Below, piece after piece: positions 22,314 through 34,174 of a DNA stretch of 64,000 bases. Numbering within the stretch: position 1 is the first letter of the stretch; each line of letters starts with the position of its first letter. The DNA comes from Manduca sexta (taxonomy: Eukaryota; Arthropoda; Insecta; Lepidoptera; Sphingidae): contig NC_051140.1 in NCBI RefSeq assembly GCF_014839805.1, forward strand, positions 10,065,826 to 10,129,825, given 5' to 3'. The notes below the pieces were generated by a model that saw only the letters and a program-made list of their open reading frames with translations, was not told the DNA's origin and made no database searches. The translations under genes were made by a program, and so were the position numbers.

Positions 22314-25300
22314 TATAAGACATCGAAGCTGTACCGAACCTAAGAAAAAAAGAATTTAGAAATTTGGTCTAAATGAAATTTACACATTCGTACATAGAAC
22401 CTCCCTCTTTTTTGAAGTTAGTAAAAAATTACAATACGTAAATAATAACAAAACATTAAGTAAAGCAACTTTAGTGACGAATGAGGGGCATACTAATGTG
22501 CATTGAACCGTTGACGGCTAACTGATGCTTGGATCAGTCGCCTTAACCCACGAGAACCCGAAATACCCCCGTTCAAAATGCGGCGGGGCACATTTTCGTG
22601 AATGGCATTATCTATACTGTATTTAGCATAGAATAGCATGTAATATGGCGGAGTGGCGAACCCTCCATGTACAGATGCAATTTCTAAAACCTAACTACAA
22701 TGGTTTCATAAAGTTAGCTTTCAATCAAGCTGGTCTTTGTATTCTACGTTCCCTGCTTATGTGTTTCATGTGGTAATTGATATAAGAATATTAAAATTTT
22801 TAAGCTTAAATGAAGTTCTATATTGCAAGGATTTTTGTAGAAACCGAAGATTATCTTCTTCGGGTAGCAGCCAAATTCTAATGTTTGTGCTTAGATTTAA
22901 CGCGTGGAGTTTTTAATTGTTCATGAGTGCTTCTTGTAATTGAAATTAGATATTATCTAATGTTTGGTTGTAATGTAATTTACGAGTGAAAAAAACTATA
23001 GAAATCGATTTTAGGGTATTTTCGTACGGATCCGGCTTGTGATTTTAGAATATTTGATATGAGTAATGAGTATATATTGTTTTTGCATGGTCTCATTAGT
23101 TTTTGTGTGTTATTGTTTAAACAAAATAGTTATTTAAGACTGTTGTGTATTTAAATAGAACTTTCGGACAACGTAGGTAATCAGTGTATCATCTGGAGTG
23201 AAGCATTTTTTGTTTTTGTATAGAATCACTTCTGTGCATGGCAAAAGCAACTTATACTCCTACTTCATATTTGAAATATGATTCGCTGTTTAATATTAAA
23301 CCAACATTAGTGATGTTTTTTATATTAATTGTTTTGCGTTATTTATGCTTTTGCGTATTTATTTTTATTATCAGCCACAAGATGTTTATTTCCGCAATAT
23401 AGGCCTTACCCAAAGCTTTGTGAAATGTGCTAAAGTTGATGAAGGTAAAATATTTTTAATAGACAATAGTGTCGTACAGTTACCTAAGGTTTGTAATTCG
23501 TGTGGCTATCCCCTTCAGTGGAAGGGGACTATTTTTTTAATGTGGTATACATTAAACAAATAGTCCCCTTGTCTTATCAAACATACAGTAACAACCTATT
23601 TTTATAACCTTGATAAGAAAATACTGGGAGTTGAATTTGTAATATTATTATCTATCTACATGTTTGAGAGTTCTATTGGTAATATTGAGCGAAATTTGTC
23701 GTGATAATAGGTGTTATAATACACCTGATGTGCCTTAGTATTGTGTATAAACATACATGATCGTATCCGACAAGTTAAACACAACATTGCGTTATGTTTA
23801 CAGGTAAATACGTCCAGACAAGGAGAACTTCTTGATATTATTATATTTTATATACACAATTTTAATACGCACAGACTTTCAATTTGATTGTTATTACACA
23901 AACTATGAATCATTACTCTGTTGATTCTCATTATTTTGTAATGAAGTAAGTTATCTAGAATGTAAGGAGTAATGTTATTTCATCTTTATATTTTTTATAT
24001 AGATATAGAACGCATTTCATGCATAATTTGAATAGAAATAATCTTTGAATATTTACAGATTTTAAGATGAGTTTATATATAGATGACAATATTTTGTTAT
24101 TTAAAGGGAATCTCTTTATAATAATATGTTTTATTAAATATATTCAAGCACAAAATTGTGCTCAAAAAACAGAATTGAAGATTGATTTCAGCATTGCATA
24201 ATATTACTATGTCAGTAACATTATTGAAATAAGGTTCAAAATATTGTGTTTAGTTTTTACTAAAATAGAATGTGAAACTTTTACTAATTTATTATATGTA
24301 CAACCACTTTACAGTTGTAAACTTTATTTCATTAGTCTTAAGTTTTGAAGTACAATTATTTAAGTTTTTTTTATGCTTAACTTAATTTGGAAAATATATT
24401 TTAATCCAATCGTATTGTATTAAACAATATTTTTTAATCTCAATTAATTCTCCAAGCTATCATTTACATACACGAAATATATTATTTATTTTTGCATGAC
24501 TCGATATTTTAGATTCATGTCTGTTTTCTCAGTCCTCGTGTCTCAAAAAAGGCTAGTTATAATCATATTTAGAATAATTAAAATTAAAGACTATAAGATA
24601 TATAACTTATTAAGATATGGAACAAGTTGGTATCAACCTAGATAAACAGGCAGTTGTAAGGTAAATGGGAGTAATGAACATAAACAACAATCTATGCGTT
24701 CGTACCGTCCAAGCAGTAAAAGCAAACTGAATTTTGCTGTTATTTGAACGCTTTTTTTAGCTCAATACCTCGCAACTAATTATATATGTTGTTATTTTTC
24801 TGATACTAATACGTGTTTCGGGATACAGCTAGAGGTAATCGATTAGGCACAAGTTACAGGATCTATTAATAAAATATCGTAATTATATGACCAATCAATT
24901 ATTTTGTTGCATTCTCTTGGCCTTTAGATGGATTTAAGCGCAGACGCGAACGCTTTTTTGAAATACGAGGTAGAGAAACAAATATTAGAAGAGTTAAATA
25001 CATAATGAAATCGTTTTGTTTTATGTGCAATATAAATCTTTCCATATTTTTATTCCCTTGTTGTGGAACAGCATTTTGTGTTATATTTCTAGAAAATATA
25101 CATTTTATTAAATTTAGAAATGAATTGTACATCGTGATGGTTGTTTATTTCAATGTTCTCAGTATTCTTATTGCACAAAATTGTATTGTTATTTGTCTCA
25201 AATCGTGAACTTTAAGACAGCACCTTTATGCATTTATGACATTCTTGTAACATTAGAAATTATTTTTGGAGTGTTCTTCCACTTTATATTTTGTTATAAG

Positions 25301-25359
25301 AATAAAAATCATTTATACAAATGCTTATTTATATTTATTTCAATATAAAAACAATCCTT
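22314..25359. other. Convergent intergenic region, no gene
   Basis: A 3-kb AT-rich interval between the 3' ends of CTL1 (plus) and BRX1 (minus). Short ORFs such as the one at 23345-23563 show no family resemblance or splice context. It may hold an extended CTL1 3' UTR; an AATAAA at about 25300 could end it. No transposon ends were recognised. Confidence 0.5.
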
Positions 25360-28300
25360 TTACTTTTTCCCAGGTTTTTTCTTTTTGAATTGTTTTCGTT
25401 TCTTAATTTGATCAGAAATGGCTTTTGATTTCGCCTTTAGTTGTTTTCTTCTGATTACTTTGTCAGGTCTAGTTTTTGTAATCTTCTTCGTAAATACTGG
25501 TTTCTCAATAGCATCATCACTTTCTTCAATTTTAGGCGGGGATTCTAACTCTTCTGTAAATAAGTTTATACAAATTATATTATGATTTTCATTAAGTTAA
25601 TTTTTTATTGCCTTTGAAGTTTAAGAGACAAGAGCATCCATTTTTAGATATTTTTAAATTTAAGTGACATACAGCAACAAAGGTATGAATATTATATGTA
25701 TAAATATAATATTAATAGATATATTTATTTATTTATTTATTTATTTAACACAAAACAGGTTACAACTAAAAATACACCAATTATTGATTACAAAATATGC
25801 TTACTTCTAATCTATTAATTAATATATTAATAGATCCATATTCAGAGTCATATATTTATAATACTAAGCCTACAACACACTGTATAACAACATACCCTTA
25901 ATCACAACTTCGTGAGCTTTCCTCATCGGGTCTCCTTTGAAGAAGTCTGCACCTTCAATATCTGGGTAACCAGTTTCCGGCTTAGTGGCTTCATAAACCA
26001 CTTTCTTCTCAATCCTCCTCTCATATTTATTAGCAGCTTTTTTAGAGAATGCTTGTCTCAATTTTGCAGGACTAACATACTTTGGGTTTTCCCATAATGT
26101 CACACCACCAAAAGACCCAGAAAATATTTTTACCTGAAAAATAAAATTTTAAATAGTAAAAATAATTGAGGTCAAAATCAAGAATAGGAAAGAATGACAT
26201 ACAATTAGTCATTTTTTAATAAAACACAATAACTTTTCAAGATCTTATGAGATTGTAAGTCCTGTACGGTTCTGGTTCTTGTACATACAAGATTTTATCA
26301 TAATATAGGCTGCGAACTATAATTATGTATTGCGCTTGGAAGCATTTCAGATAAGATTTTTTATAATCCAGTACTAAAAAGAAACAATATTCAATTTCAA
26401 AGAAATAATCCCTGATAATTTTTAGTAAGGAAATCTGTTTCTTTTCATAATATCATCGATTACAAATGCAAGGCAATTGCTGCAGTTCCTGCATAACACA
26501 TCAGATCCATTCAAGATTTTGTTGAAACAATACTTTTTTATCAATGCACTTACAGAGATTAATTTCTTTTCATAATTAACCAACAATTACACATTGATAA
26601 CCATAAATGATTCAGATGCAGTCTTGAAATCTCATTCATTATCTCAGTCAAAATGATCGCTATTTCAAATGAGATCTTTAAACAAAATTGAGTTTCATAA
26701 AATAGTCCAATATGTTGACTTGGCATTGCTTAGTTGTCACATAGTATGACTTGCCAACTAGCCTTATAATGCAACATTAACATTATAAATAATTATCTCG
26801 TTTTTTTTCGACCCGAGGTTGTCAAAGGTTATTGACGTGTTCTTGTCGGTCGTGGTAAAGATATTATCTTTCTATTTTCTACCCTCTTTTTTTTTTTTTT
26901 TTTTTTTTTTGTTTTTTGTTCGCTTCATTTGGTAAGTCATCTTTTGAATATTTAATAGTTACTTTTTTGTTTGTCCCCTTTACAATATGGATGTTTGTGA
27001 AGACGAGCCTCCTGATGGGGGAGGTGGGATCAACCCTGCCATTGTTGCTTCCATATCCTCTAATACACTTGTTAAAAAAGCTTCTAAACGTCCTAATATA
27101 GATCCTGGTATTTCTAACATTATTTCAAAAAAGAACATCTCTCCCGCTTTGTCCATCCAAGATAGTTATACATGCCCCGACTTCGATGACATTTTTTTTT
27201 ACTCTGATTTAGAAGATAAAGGCCCCTTCTTAGTCCATATTTCACATGAAGCAGACTCCGTCATACAACCTCTCAAGTTGGCTAAAATATTGTTTGAAGG
27301 AAAAGTCCCTGATATTGTTCAGGGGAGCATTAAACCTGTGGGTCGTGGTAAGATTTCGGTTCTGTTCAACTCTGCCGAATCGGCTAATAATTTGATTAAG
27401 TCCCAGTTAATCTCTACTAACAAATTAACTGCCTCAATTCCAAAATACCATATTTCACGTATGGGCATAGTCAAAAACATTCCCACGGACTGGTCTATGG
27501 ACGAGTTTATTTCGGGGTTGCATTACCCTGACCACTGTGGTAAAGTTATTAAAGCCCGCCGCCTTAATAAGAAAGTTATTAAAAATGGCGTCACCGAGTG
27601 GGTCCCTTCTACTACAGTAGTTTTAACTTTCAGAGGCCATTCTCTCCCTGATAGAGTTTTTTGTTTTTATTCCTCCTTGCCGGTATCGCTTTACCTCCTC
27701 CCCACTATTCAGTGTCGGCAATGCTGTCGTTTTGGCCACGTTGCTTCACAGTGCCGATCCCAGCCTAGGTGTTATCGTTGTGCCCAGCCACACAGAGGCA
27801 ACACTTGTTCTGTCCCTGATAGTCAAGCTACTTGTCTTTTCTGCTCTGGTTGTCATATGGCTACCTTCCCCAATTGTCCAGAACACTCTCGTCAAAAGTC
27901 AATCAAAATGGTAATGTCTGAAGAAAATATCTCGTTTTCAGAAGCTGCCTTAAGATTCCGCCCAGTACGTAAGTCGTTTGTTGAAATTGCTTCCTCCCAA
28001 GGTTCCGCCTCTCATATTAATATTTCCTCTCCTCCCTCTCAATCATCTCCTCCCGTCTCCCATAAAAAGACTGTTTTAGTTGAACGTCGTCCAAGAGTTT
28101 CTCTTAATAAAGGATATGATTCCCACGCCCATACGTTATTAACCCAAGATCCAAAATCCTCCCAGCCCAATGGTTGTGCTCTTTCCCCTCCGCCTACGCT
28201 TGATAATTCCTCTCCTCCCAACCCTTTACGCTCTTCTCCATCCCCTAATGATAATTTATTACAGTTATTGCTCTCTATTCTTTTCAATGTTACTTGTAAA

Positions 28301-31300
28301 TTTAGTGATGCCCTTCCCCCTAACGTCGTCTCTGTCCTTCAGCAACTTTTTTCTGAATTTAACTTCCTAAATGGCTCACAGTCTACTACAATGGAACTGT
28401 AGGAATATAAAAAATAAAAAACATGATCTCTTATACCTTTTAAATCGATATAGTCCAATTGTATTTGCCATATCTGAGACATGGCTAAAGCCGGGCTCAC
28501 CTTTTAGGGTTGCCGGTTATTGCTGTCTCAGAGATGACCGTCCTGACGGTTTTGCTGGTTGTGCTCTTCTCATAAAAAGGTCTACCATATATTCCCAGAT
28601 TCCTCTTCCTACTTTTAATTCTTCGTTGCATGTTGTTGCGGCTAGAGTTTTTAATACTTCCTTCATCTCCATCTATATTCCTCACCCTAGTCCCCAGCTA
28701 ATTCTTGATTTGCGCAGTATTTTAATGGCTATTCCTCCACCTCTATTTATTATGGGGGATTTCAATTGCCACCACACCCTGTGGGGTTCCAATCACAATG
28801 GTCCTTGTTCTGCTCTACTTCTCGACCTATTTGATGATCTTAACGTATGCTTACTTAATGACGGTTCTTCAACAAGGCAAGTTTCGCCCACTCAAAATTC
28901 CAGTCCAGTTGATCTCACACTTGCATCTCCCAATTTATGCCCTTCCTTATCATGGTCCCCTCTCTTGCATTCCTATGGAAGTGATCATTTTCCTGTGCTT
29001 TCTTTATGGCAATGCTTTCTTCCTCCTAGCCTGAGTTACTCCCCCCTCTTAAAATACAGATTGTCGAAAGCAGACTGGGATAAATATAGCTTTAACTTAG
29101 ATTTAAAAATTAGTTCTCTCCAATCCGCCTGTTGTAGTAACCTTTTTTCTGTTTATGACGATTTTATACTGGCTATCATATCTGCGGCCAATCTATCTAT
29201 TCCTATTAAAAACTCTGCCTCAGGTAAACCCTCTTCTCCTCCATGGTGGGATGTTGATTGCACCAATGCTGTCCATGCACGTAACACAGCGGAAACCAAT
29301 TATGCATCAAATCTTACCATGCCAAATTTTTTAAATTTTAAGAAAATTACCGCTAGATGTAAAAGACTTTTAGCTAAAAAAAAGGCTCAGGGTTGGTCAA
29401 TTTTTTGTAAGTCACTTTCACCTCGATCTCCTCCTTCCCTGGTGTGGAAAAAAATGAGAATTTATCGTAAGTCCCAATCGAATCTCTCCAACATCCCTTC
29501 TAATGATTATAATCTCTGGTTACCGGATTTTATGAATAGTTTTGCCCCTGATTTCGTTCCCTTCGAAGATTTCTTCCCGCCTGTCCTTCCTTCTTGTTCT
29601 CTTGACAAGATGAATGACCCATTCTCACCAGCAGAATTTCACTGTGCTCTCTTAAACCTCAGGGATTCTTCCCCTGGCATTGATGGTATTCCATATTCAT
29701 TTATAAGTAAATCTTCACATTCTGCCAAATTATTTTATTTAAATATTATAAACACCATATTTATTAATGGCTCCCTCCCTAACAGCTGGAAGTCACAGAT
29801 TGTTATTCCAATTTTAAAGCCGGGTAAAATCCAAACTTTGCGTCATCCTACAGACCAATTGCCCTCTCTTCTGCCCTATGTAAAATTATGGAAATCCTCG
29901 TTAAAAATAGACTAGATTGGATTTTGGAAAACAAAGGCCTCCTATCTAACTCTCAATTCGGATTTAGACGCGGTATGAGCACGTTGGATAACTTGAGCAT
30001 TCTCACATCCGATATTCGCTTAGCCTTCTCGCGGAATGAAAATGTTGTTGGCGTTTTCGTGGATATTTCCGCCGCTTATGATAACGTTCATCTTCCGTTA
30101 CTCAGGCAAAAAATGCTTAATCTGAGTATTCCACCGAGGATGATCAATTTCATTTGCAATCTTTTCATGGGCCGCTCTGTTATCTTCCGGGTACTCAACT
30201 CCAACTTCCCTCCAAGATTGGTTTGGAAAGGTCTTCCTCAAGGTTCTGTCCTGAGTCCTATTTTATACAACTTATATACTTCAGATCTTGATTTGTCTGT
30301 CAACTCTTTTTGTAACATTCTTCAATATGCCGATGATATTGTTTTATATTCTTGCAATAAATCTTTTGAATCTGCTTCTGACAGTCTAAATTCTGCTCTT
30401 TATTATCTAAACGTTTGGTTAAAAGATCATCACCTTTCCCTGTCCATCCCAAAATGCGTGGGTGTTGCCTTTTCGCGGAAGAGATCTATTCCTTCCATCA
30501 CTCTGTCTGTGGATGACCAATTGATTGAGATGCACGGTCAGGTTAAGTTCTTAGGGGTCATTTTGGATTCTAAACTTACTGGTGTTCCTCATTTAAAATT
30601 TATCTCGAATAAATGTGAAAAGGGTATAAACGTACTCAGAGCTCTTTCTGGCGTCCGCTGGGGCTCCCATCCCTACAATCAAAAACTCCTTTATAACGCA
30701 ATTGTCCGTAGTCATTTTGATTATGGCTGTTTTGTTCTCGAACCCTGCAATAAATTAGCCTTAAGTTTTTTAGATAAATTGCAATCCAAGTGCCTCCGCA
30801 TAATATCTGGTGCTATGAAATCCTCTCCTATCAATGCCCTGCAAGTAGAATGTCTGGAACCCCCTTTGGCTCTTCGGAGGCAATATCTCTGCGACCGCTA
30901 TTTCATCAACACCCTTCAAAAATCTTCTCATCCTCTCCATAATAAACTTCTTTCTCTTTCCCTCCTAGTTGAAGAACCTGGTTACTGGTCTCACAAATCT
31001 CCTCCCCCTCTTATTAAATCTTTCAAAAAGTTCTCCAATGGCTCTATTGTTGCCTTTCAAACAAATCGCTTCTTTCTTTACTCCTTTGACTTTGACTCCC
31101 TTATATTTAAACCTAAAGTTGTTCTAAACTTTGGAATCTCCAAAGGTGATCTCGAAGCTCAAAGGAATTTTTCCAGAATTCTTTCTGAGTTATGGAGTGA
31201 TTGGACCCCCATTTTTACTGATGCGTCTAAACTCTCTGATAGGGATTTTGTTGGTGCTGCGGTGTGGATCCCGAAATATAATATAATTTTAGATTTTAAA

Positions 31301-32303
31301 TGCCCCCCTCAAACATCAATTTTTTCTGGTGAAGCTATTGCAATTTTGGAAGCTGTTTCATTTGTACATTCGCATGCTTTAAATAAAAGTCTAATTCTCA
31401 CTGACTCCTTAAGTTTATTACAGGACATCATTAAGTCTCCCTTTCACAGTGGGACTTTTATCTTTCTCTTAAAATTAAAGAGGCCCTAAAGCAATGTTTT
31501 TTAGCTGGTATAGAGGTAGTACTAGCGTGGATTCCCAGCCATTGTGGTATATCCGGTAATGAAACCGTAGATTTATGTGCTCGTAATGCAGTCTCCTCTG
31601 GTAATGTTATTTACAGGCACGTTTTTACACGAGATCTTAAAAGCAACACCAAATCAGACCTAATAAACTCTTGGAATATTCTCTGGCAGTCCTCCAGATT
31701 AGTGAAAGGAATCAGTTATGGCTCTATACAACCTTCTCTTCCCACGAAACCCTGGTTCTTTAAATTTCGAAACTTCAGCAAAAAGTAACCACGGCCATTA
31801 TTCGCCTACGCTTAGGGCATATATGTTCTCCTGTCTTTCTTGCTAAAATTCGCGTCCGTGATCATTCCCTCTGTGAGTGTGGATTAGATGAAGGATCCCT
31901 GGAACACCTTTTCTTTGATTGCCCAAGAATCCCATTTCCTATATATGACATACTCCCTGCTGATTTTCCCCGCCCATTAAACATTAAATATTTATTAATT
32001 AGTGATTTCCACAAAAATTTGAGATTACTTTCTAAATTCATTAAAATGAATAATCTTTACCTTTAACTTATATGCCATTACTCATTTATCGTTCCGTTTA
32101 TCCTTGCCCTATTCTCTTTTTATTTAAACCGTATTTGTTTTCCTTCCTCCTTTTCCTTTCCTCTTCCTTTCTGTATTCTCAGCTTCATTATTTTCCAATT
32201 AATAACCTATTTTCCATACCATCTCTTATGTATAATTTTAGACTCTTATGTTGCCTCTGCTTGTGCTCTCTGCTATTCTTCGTTTCTGAGCTTCATAGAT
32301 GTC

Positions 32304-32358
<55 letters not shown>

Positions 32359-34174
32359 ATTATGTCCGCTTTCTAGTTTATTGGTCTCTGGTCCGCTCCT
32401 GTAATTTCGTGTGCTTGGTTCTCAGAGCTTGGTTCTATATCGTTGCTGCAGTCTTCTTTAATGTCAAATGTGTTATGCCAATTGCTGTTTAACGTAGGTG
32501 TCTTTTTGTGCGGTTAACTTCGGGTCGAAAGTTTTTTTAAACTCATTTTATAATTACTTACTTCTACCTACTCGACATTGGCAAAATCACCGATAAAACG
32601 ATGGAGCCATTTTTATTTTAAAAGAAGAAGAAGAAGAAATAATTATCTCCTTGAATTATTTAATTATCAAAGAACTTGCCCATTATGTCTTAAACCATTA
32701 AAAATCAGGCAGAATTACTTACTGGATTTAATACAAATCTAGGCCCAATTTCAGCCAAGGCACCATCTTCAGACAAAATCTGATAATTTCTAAACCATAC
32801 TCTATTGTCCAAAATCATGAAAGTGTAAACATGGTCAAAAAATGGCTGACTTTTTGGATGATGATTAGGCACTCCAAATATTTGGATGAGCATCTCTTTT
32901 AGCAGACCATAATGAGGATCTTTAGTAAACTGAGGATCAAATGATAATAATGGTCTTGACCCTCTCAAGCAATTACCAGTCATTTTAAGTTCTCCCATGG
33001 TGTATACTGTAAGAGAAACATGGAATAAAAAAATTAGTATCCTCTAATTAGCAATAAATATTGAGGAGCCTACTAGTTGGTAATTACCAATAATTATATT
33101 AAAAAGCTTCTGGAAATGGTCAATTGTTATGACAATTTGCAAAAAAATATTACCATTAGCATATCTTAAACACACCTTATAAATATTATTATATATTATT
33201 TGGAAACTTGAATTAATTACAACTACACATAAAATTTATACATACTATTCTCAACCAAAAACTTCACACTTGGTCCATTGGGTACATTGGCCACCCACAT
33301 ATATAAATCCCGCATCTTTCTTCCCTCAAAAAGAATACATTTGTTACAATTTTTCATCTCGCTAATTTCATTGACCACATATAAATTTTTGCTTCTTTCC
33401 ATTTTTGATTCAGATTTGTGATGTGGCATCAAAGTTTTTATATCTTCCATCAAATGTCGATGACGATGATTGATTCCTCTTGCAGCAAACACCAAAACTC
33501 TTTGTCTGTTTATCCATTTCGGCTGAAGCAAAATAATTGTTATGAGTAGTTTAATATGTATACCAAGAGTTTCAGTTAATGGCTCTGTTTGAGTAATTTT
33601 TTGCTGGTATAAAATGTAGTTAATTTATACTACTGTATGTAAAGACCTCCATGATGTATAGATAGATTTTGCCAAAACCGGTACATGTGTTTCAGTGATG
33701 ATCTTCGTTAACAAATTACGTACAAATAATATCAATATACAAGTTCTGGTACTTTCTGTTATGGTTTAAATATTATATAATATATTTAACCACAAGAATG
33801 TTTTAGGGTGTTATAATGTTATTTGTCATGTATATCGTGTCTATAGCCCATATAAACTTATTACGTGGATTAGGTTAAAAGGGGTTGTTTAAAATATTAG
33901 AGGTTATTTTTATTTACAATTATAGGCATGATCTTGAAAAGAAAAAATAAATAGTTAATGAAAAGTTTATACAAAAATGTATATCAATTTGAGAAGCATG
34001 TTCTTATAATTAAGGTATATGGTATTAATGAAGTTCTACTGGACTTACCTGCTTAGGTGCTGGATCATCAGACATACGTGTTGGTGGTAGTCTAACAACA
34101 TTTTCAACTTCTTTAGTAACCTGTGGATTAACGGTCTTTTTCTTTTTGTCTGTTTTAGGCTTAACTTTCACCAT
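25360..34174 (-). CDS. BRX1: Ribosome biogenesis protein BRX1 homolog (Brix domain)
   Basis: This nucleolar factor is needed for assembly of the large ribosomal subunit; Brix proteins bind pre-rRNA. Five minus-strand exons give 372 residues: 34049-34174, 33246-33522, 32723-33006, 25896-26133 and 25360-25553. The start follows a short lysine-rich leader (MVKVKPKTDKKKK). The Brix domain runs from about residue 45 (RVLVFAARGINHRHRHLMED) through NKCILFEGRKMRDLYMWVAN, GELKMTGNCLRGSRPLLSFD and SQPFFDHVYTFMILDNRVWF to GPRFVLNPVKIFSGSFGG. A basic C-terminal tail ends KKRKQFKKKKPGKK. All junctions are GT-AG with matching phases. Intron 3 is 6.6 kb because a non-LTR retrotransposon sits in it on the opposite strand; without it the intron would be about 0.75 kb. 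Confidence 0.95.
26987..28402 (+). CDS. Retrotransposon ORF1 (gag-like, three zinc knuckles)
   Basis: An intact 471-residue ORF encodes the nucleic-acid-binding protein of the retrotransposon. Three zinc knuckles lie in tandem: CRQCCRFGHVASQC (about residue 242, CX2CX4HX4C), CYRCAQPHRGNTC (about 262, CX2CX3HX4C) and CLFCSGCHMATFPNC (about 283). Upstream is a region resembling the PRE_C2HC/RRM-like part of insect LINE ORF1 (MGIVKNIPTDWSMDEF). A Ser/Pro-rich linker follows the knuckles. It overlaps ORF2 by 32 nt in a different frame. Its openness suggests a fairly young insertion. Confidence 0.9.
   Translation: MDVCEDEPPDGGGGINPAIVASISSNTLVKKASKRPNIDPGISNIISKKNISPALSIQDSYTCPDFDDIFFYSDLEDKGPFLVHISHEADSVIQPLKLAKILFEGKVPDIVQGSIKPVGRGKISVLFNSAESANNLIKSQLISTNKLTASIPKYHISRMGIVKNIPTDWSMDEFISGLHYPDHCGKVIKARRLNKKVIKNGVTEWVPSTTVVLTFRGHSLPDRVFCFYSSLPVSLYLLPTIQCRQCCRFGHVASQCRSQPRCYRCAQPHRGNTCSVPDSQATCLFCSGCHMATFPNCPEHSRQKSIKMVMSEENISFSEAALRFRPVRKSFVEIASSQGSASHINISSPPSQSSPPVSHKKTVLVERRPRVSLNKGYDSHAHTLLTQDPKSSQPNGCALSPPPTLDNSSPPNPLRSSPSPNDNLLQLLLSILFNVTCKFSDALPPNVVSVLQQLFSEFNFLNGSQSTTMEL
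28371..32066 (+). pseudogene. Retrotransposon ORF2 (endonuclease, reverse transcriptase, RNase H), frameshifted
   Basis: ORF2 starts at ATG 28371 with an apurinic-type endonuclease: MAHSLLQWNCRNI, ISETWLKPG, IMGDFNCHHTLWGS and GSDHFPVLS. Reverse transcriptase follows, with LRDSSPGIDGIPY, FGFRRGMSTLDNL, VFVDISAAYDNV, LPQGSVLSPILYNLY and the catalytic YADD near 30325. Next comes RNase H (FTDASKLSDRD, SGEAIAILEA, LTDSLSLLQ, LCARNAVSSG). The C-terminus has a CXC...HLFFDCP motif and ends at 32066. Three frame breaks are visible: near 29826 (a base missing after KPGK), near 31450, and near 31785. All other conserved blocks are present, so the copy is dead but recent. Confidence 0.9.

Larger units (their letters stand above)
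26800..32636 (+). mobile_element. Near full-length non-LTR retrotransposon (RNase H-bearing, I/R1-like) in BRX1 intron 3
   Basis: A 5.8-kb element is flanked by the 13-bp duplication AAATAATTATCTC (26787-26799 and 32637-32649). It has a short 5' UTR with a T tract, ORF1, a broken ORF2 with endonuclease, reverse transcriptase, RNase H and a C-terminal Cys/His motif, a 48-bp internal A tract (about 32309-32356), and a terminal (GAA)n run instead of poly(A). RNase H and a simple-repeat tail point to the I/R1-type group; the exact clade was not determined. It lies antisense to BRX1. Confidence 0.9.

Noticed and set aside
23345..23563. 72-residue ORF downstream of CTL1
   Set aside because: AT-rich composition and no motif; probably chance in the CTL1 3' flank.
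32309..32356. Poly(A) tract as the 3' end of the big LINE
   Set aside because: The 13-bp target duplication lies about 280 bp further on, after a (GAA)n run, so the tract is internal.
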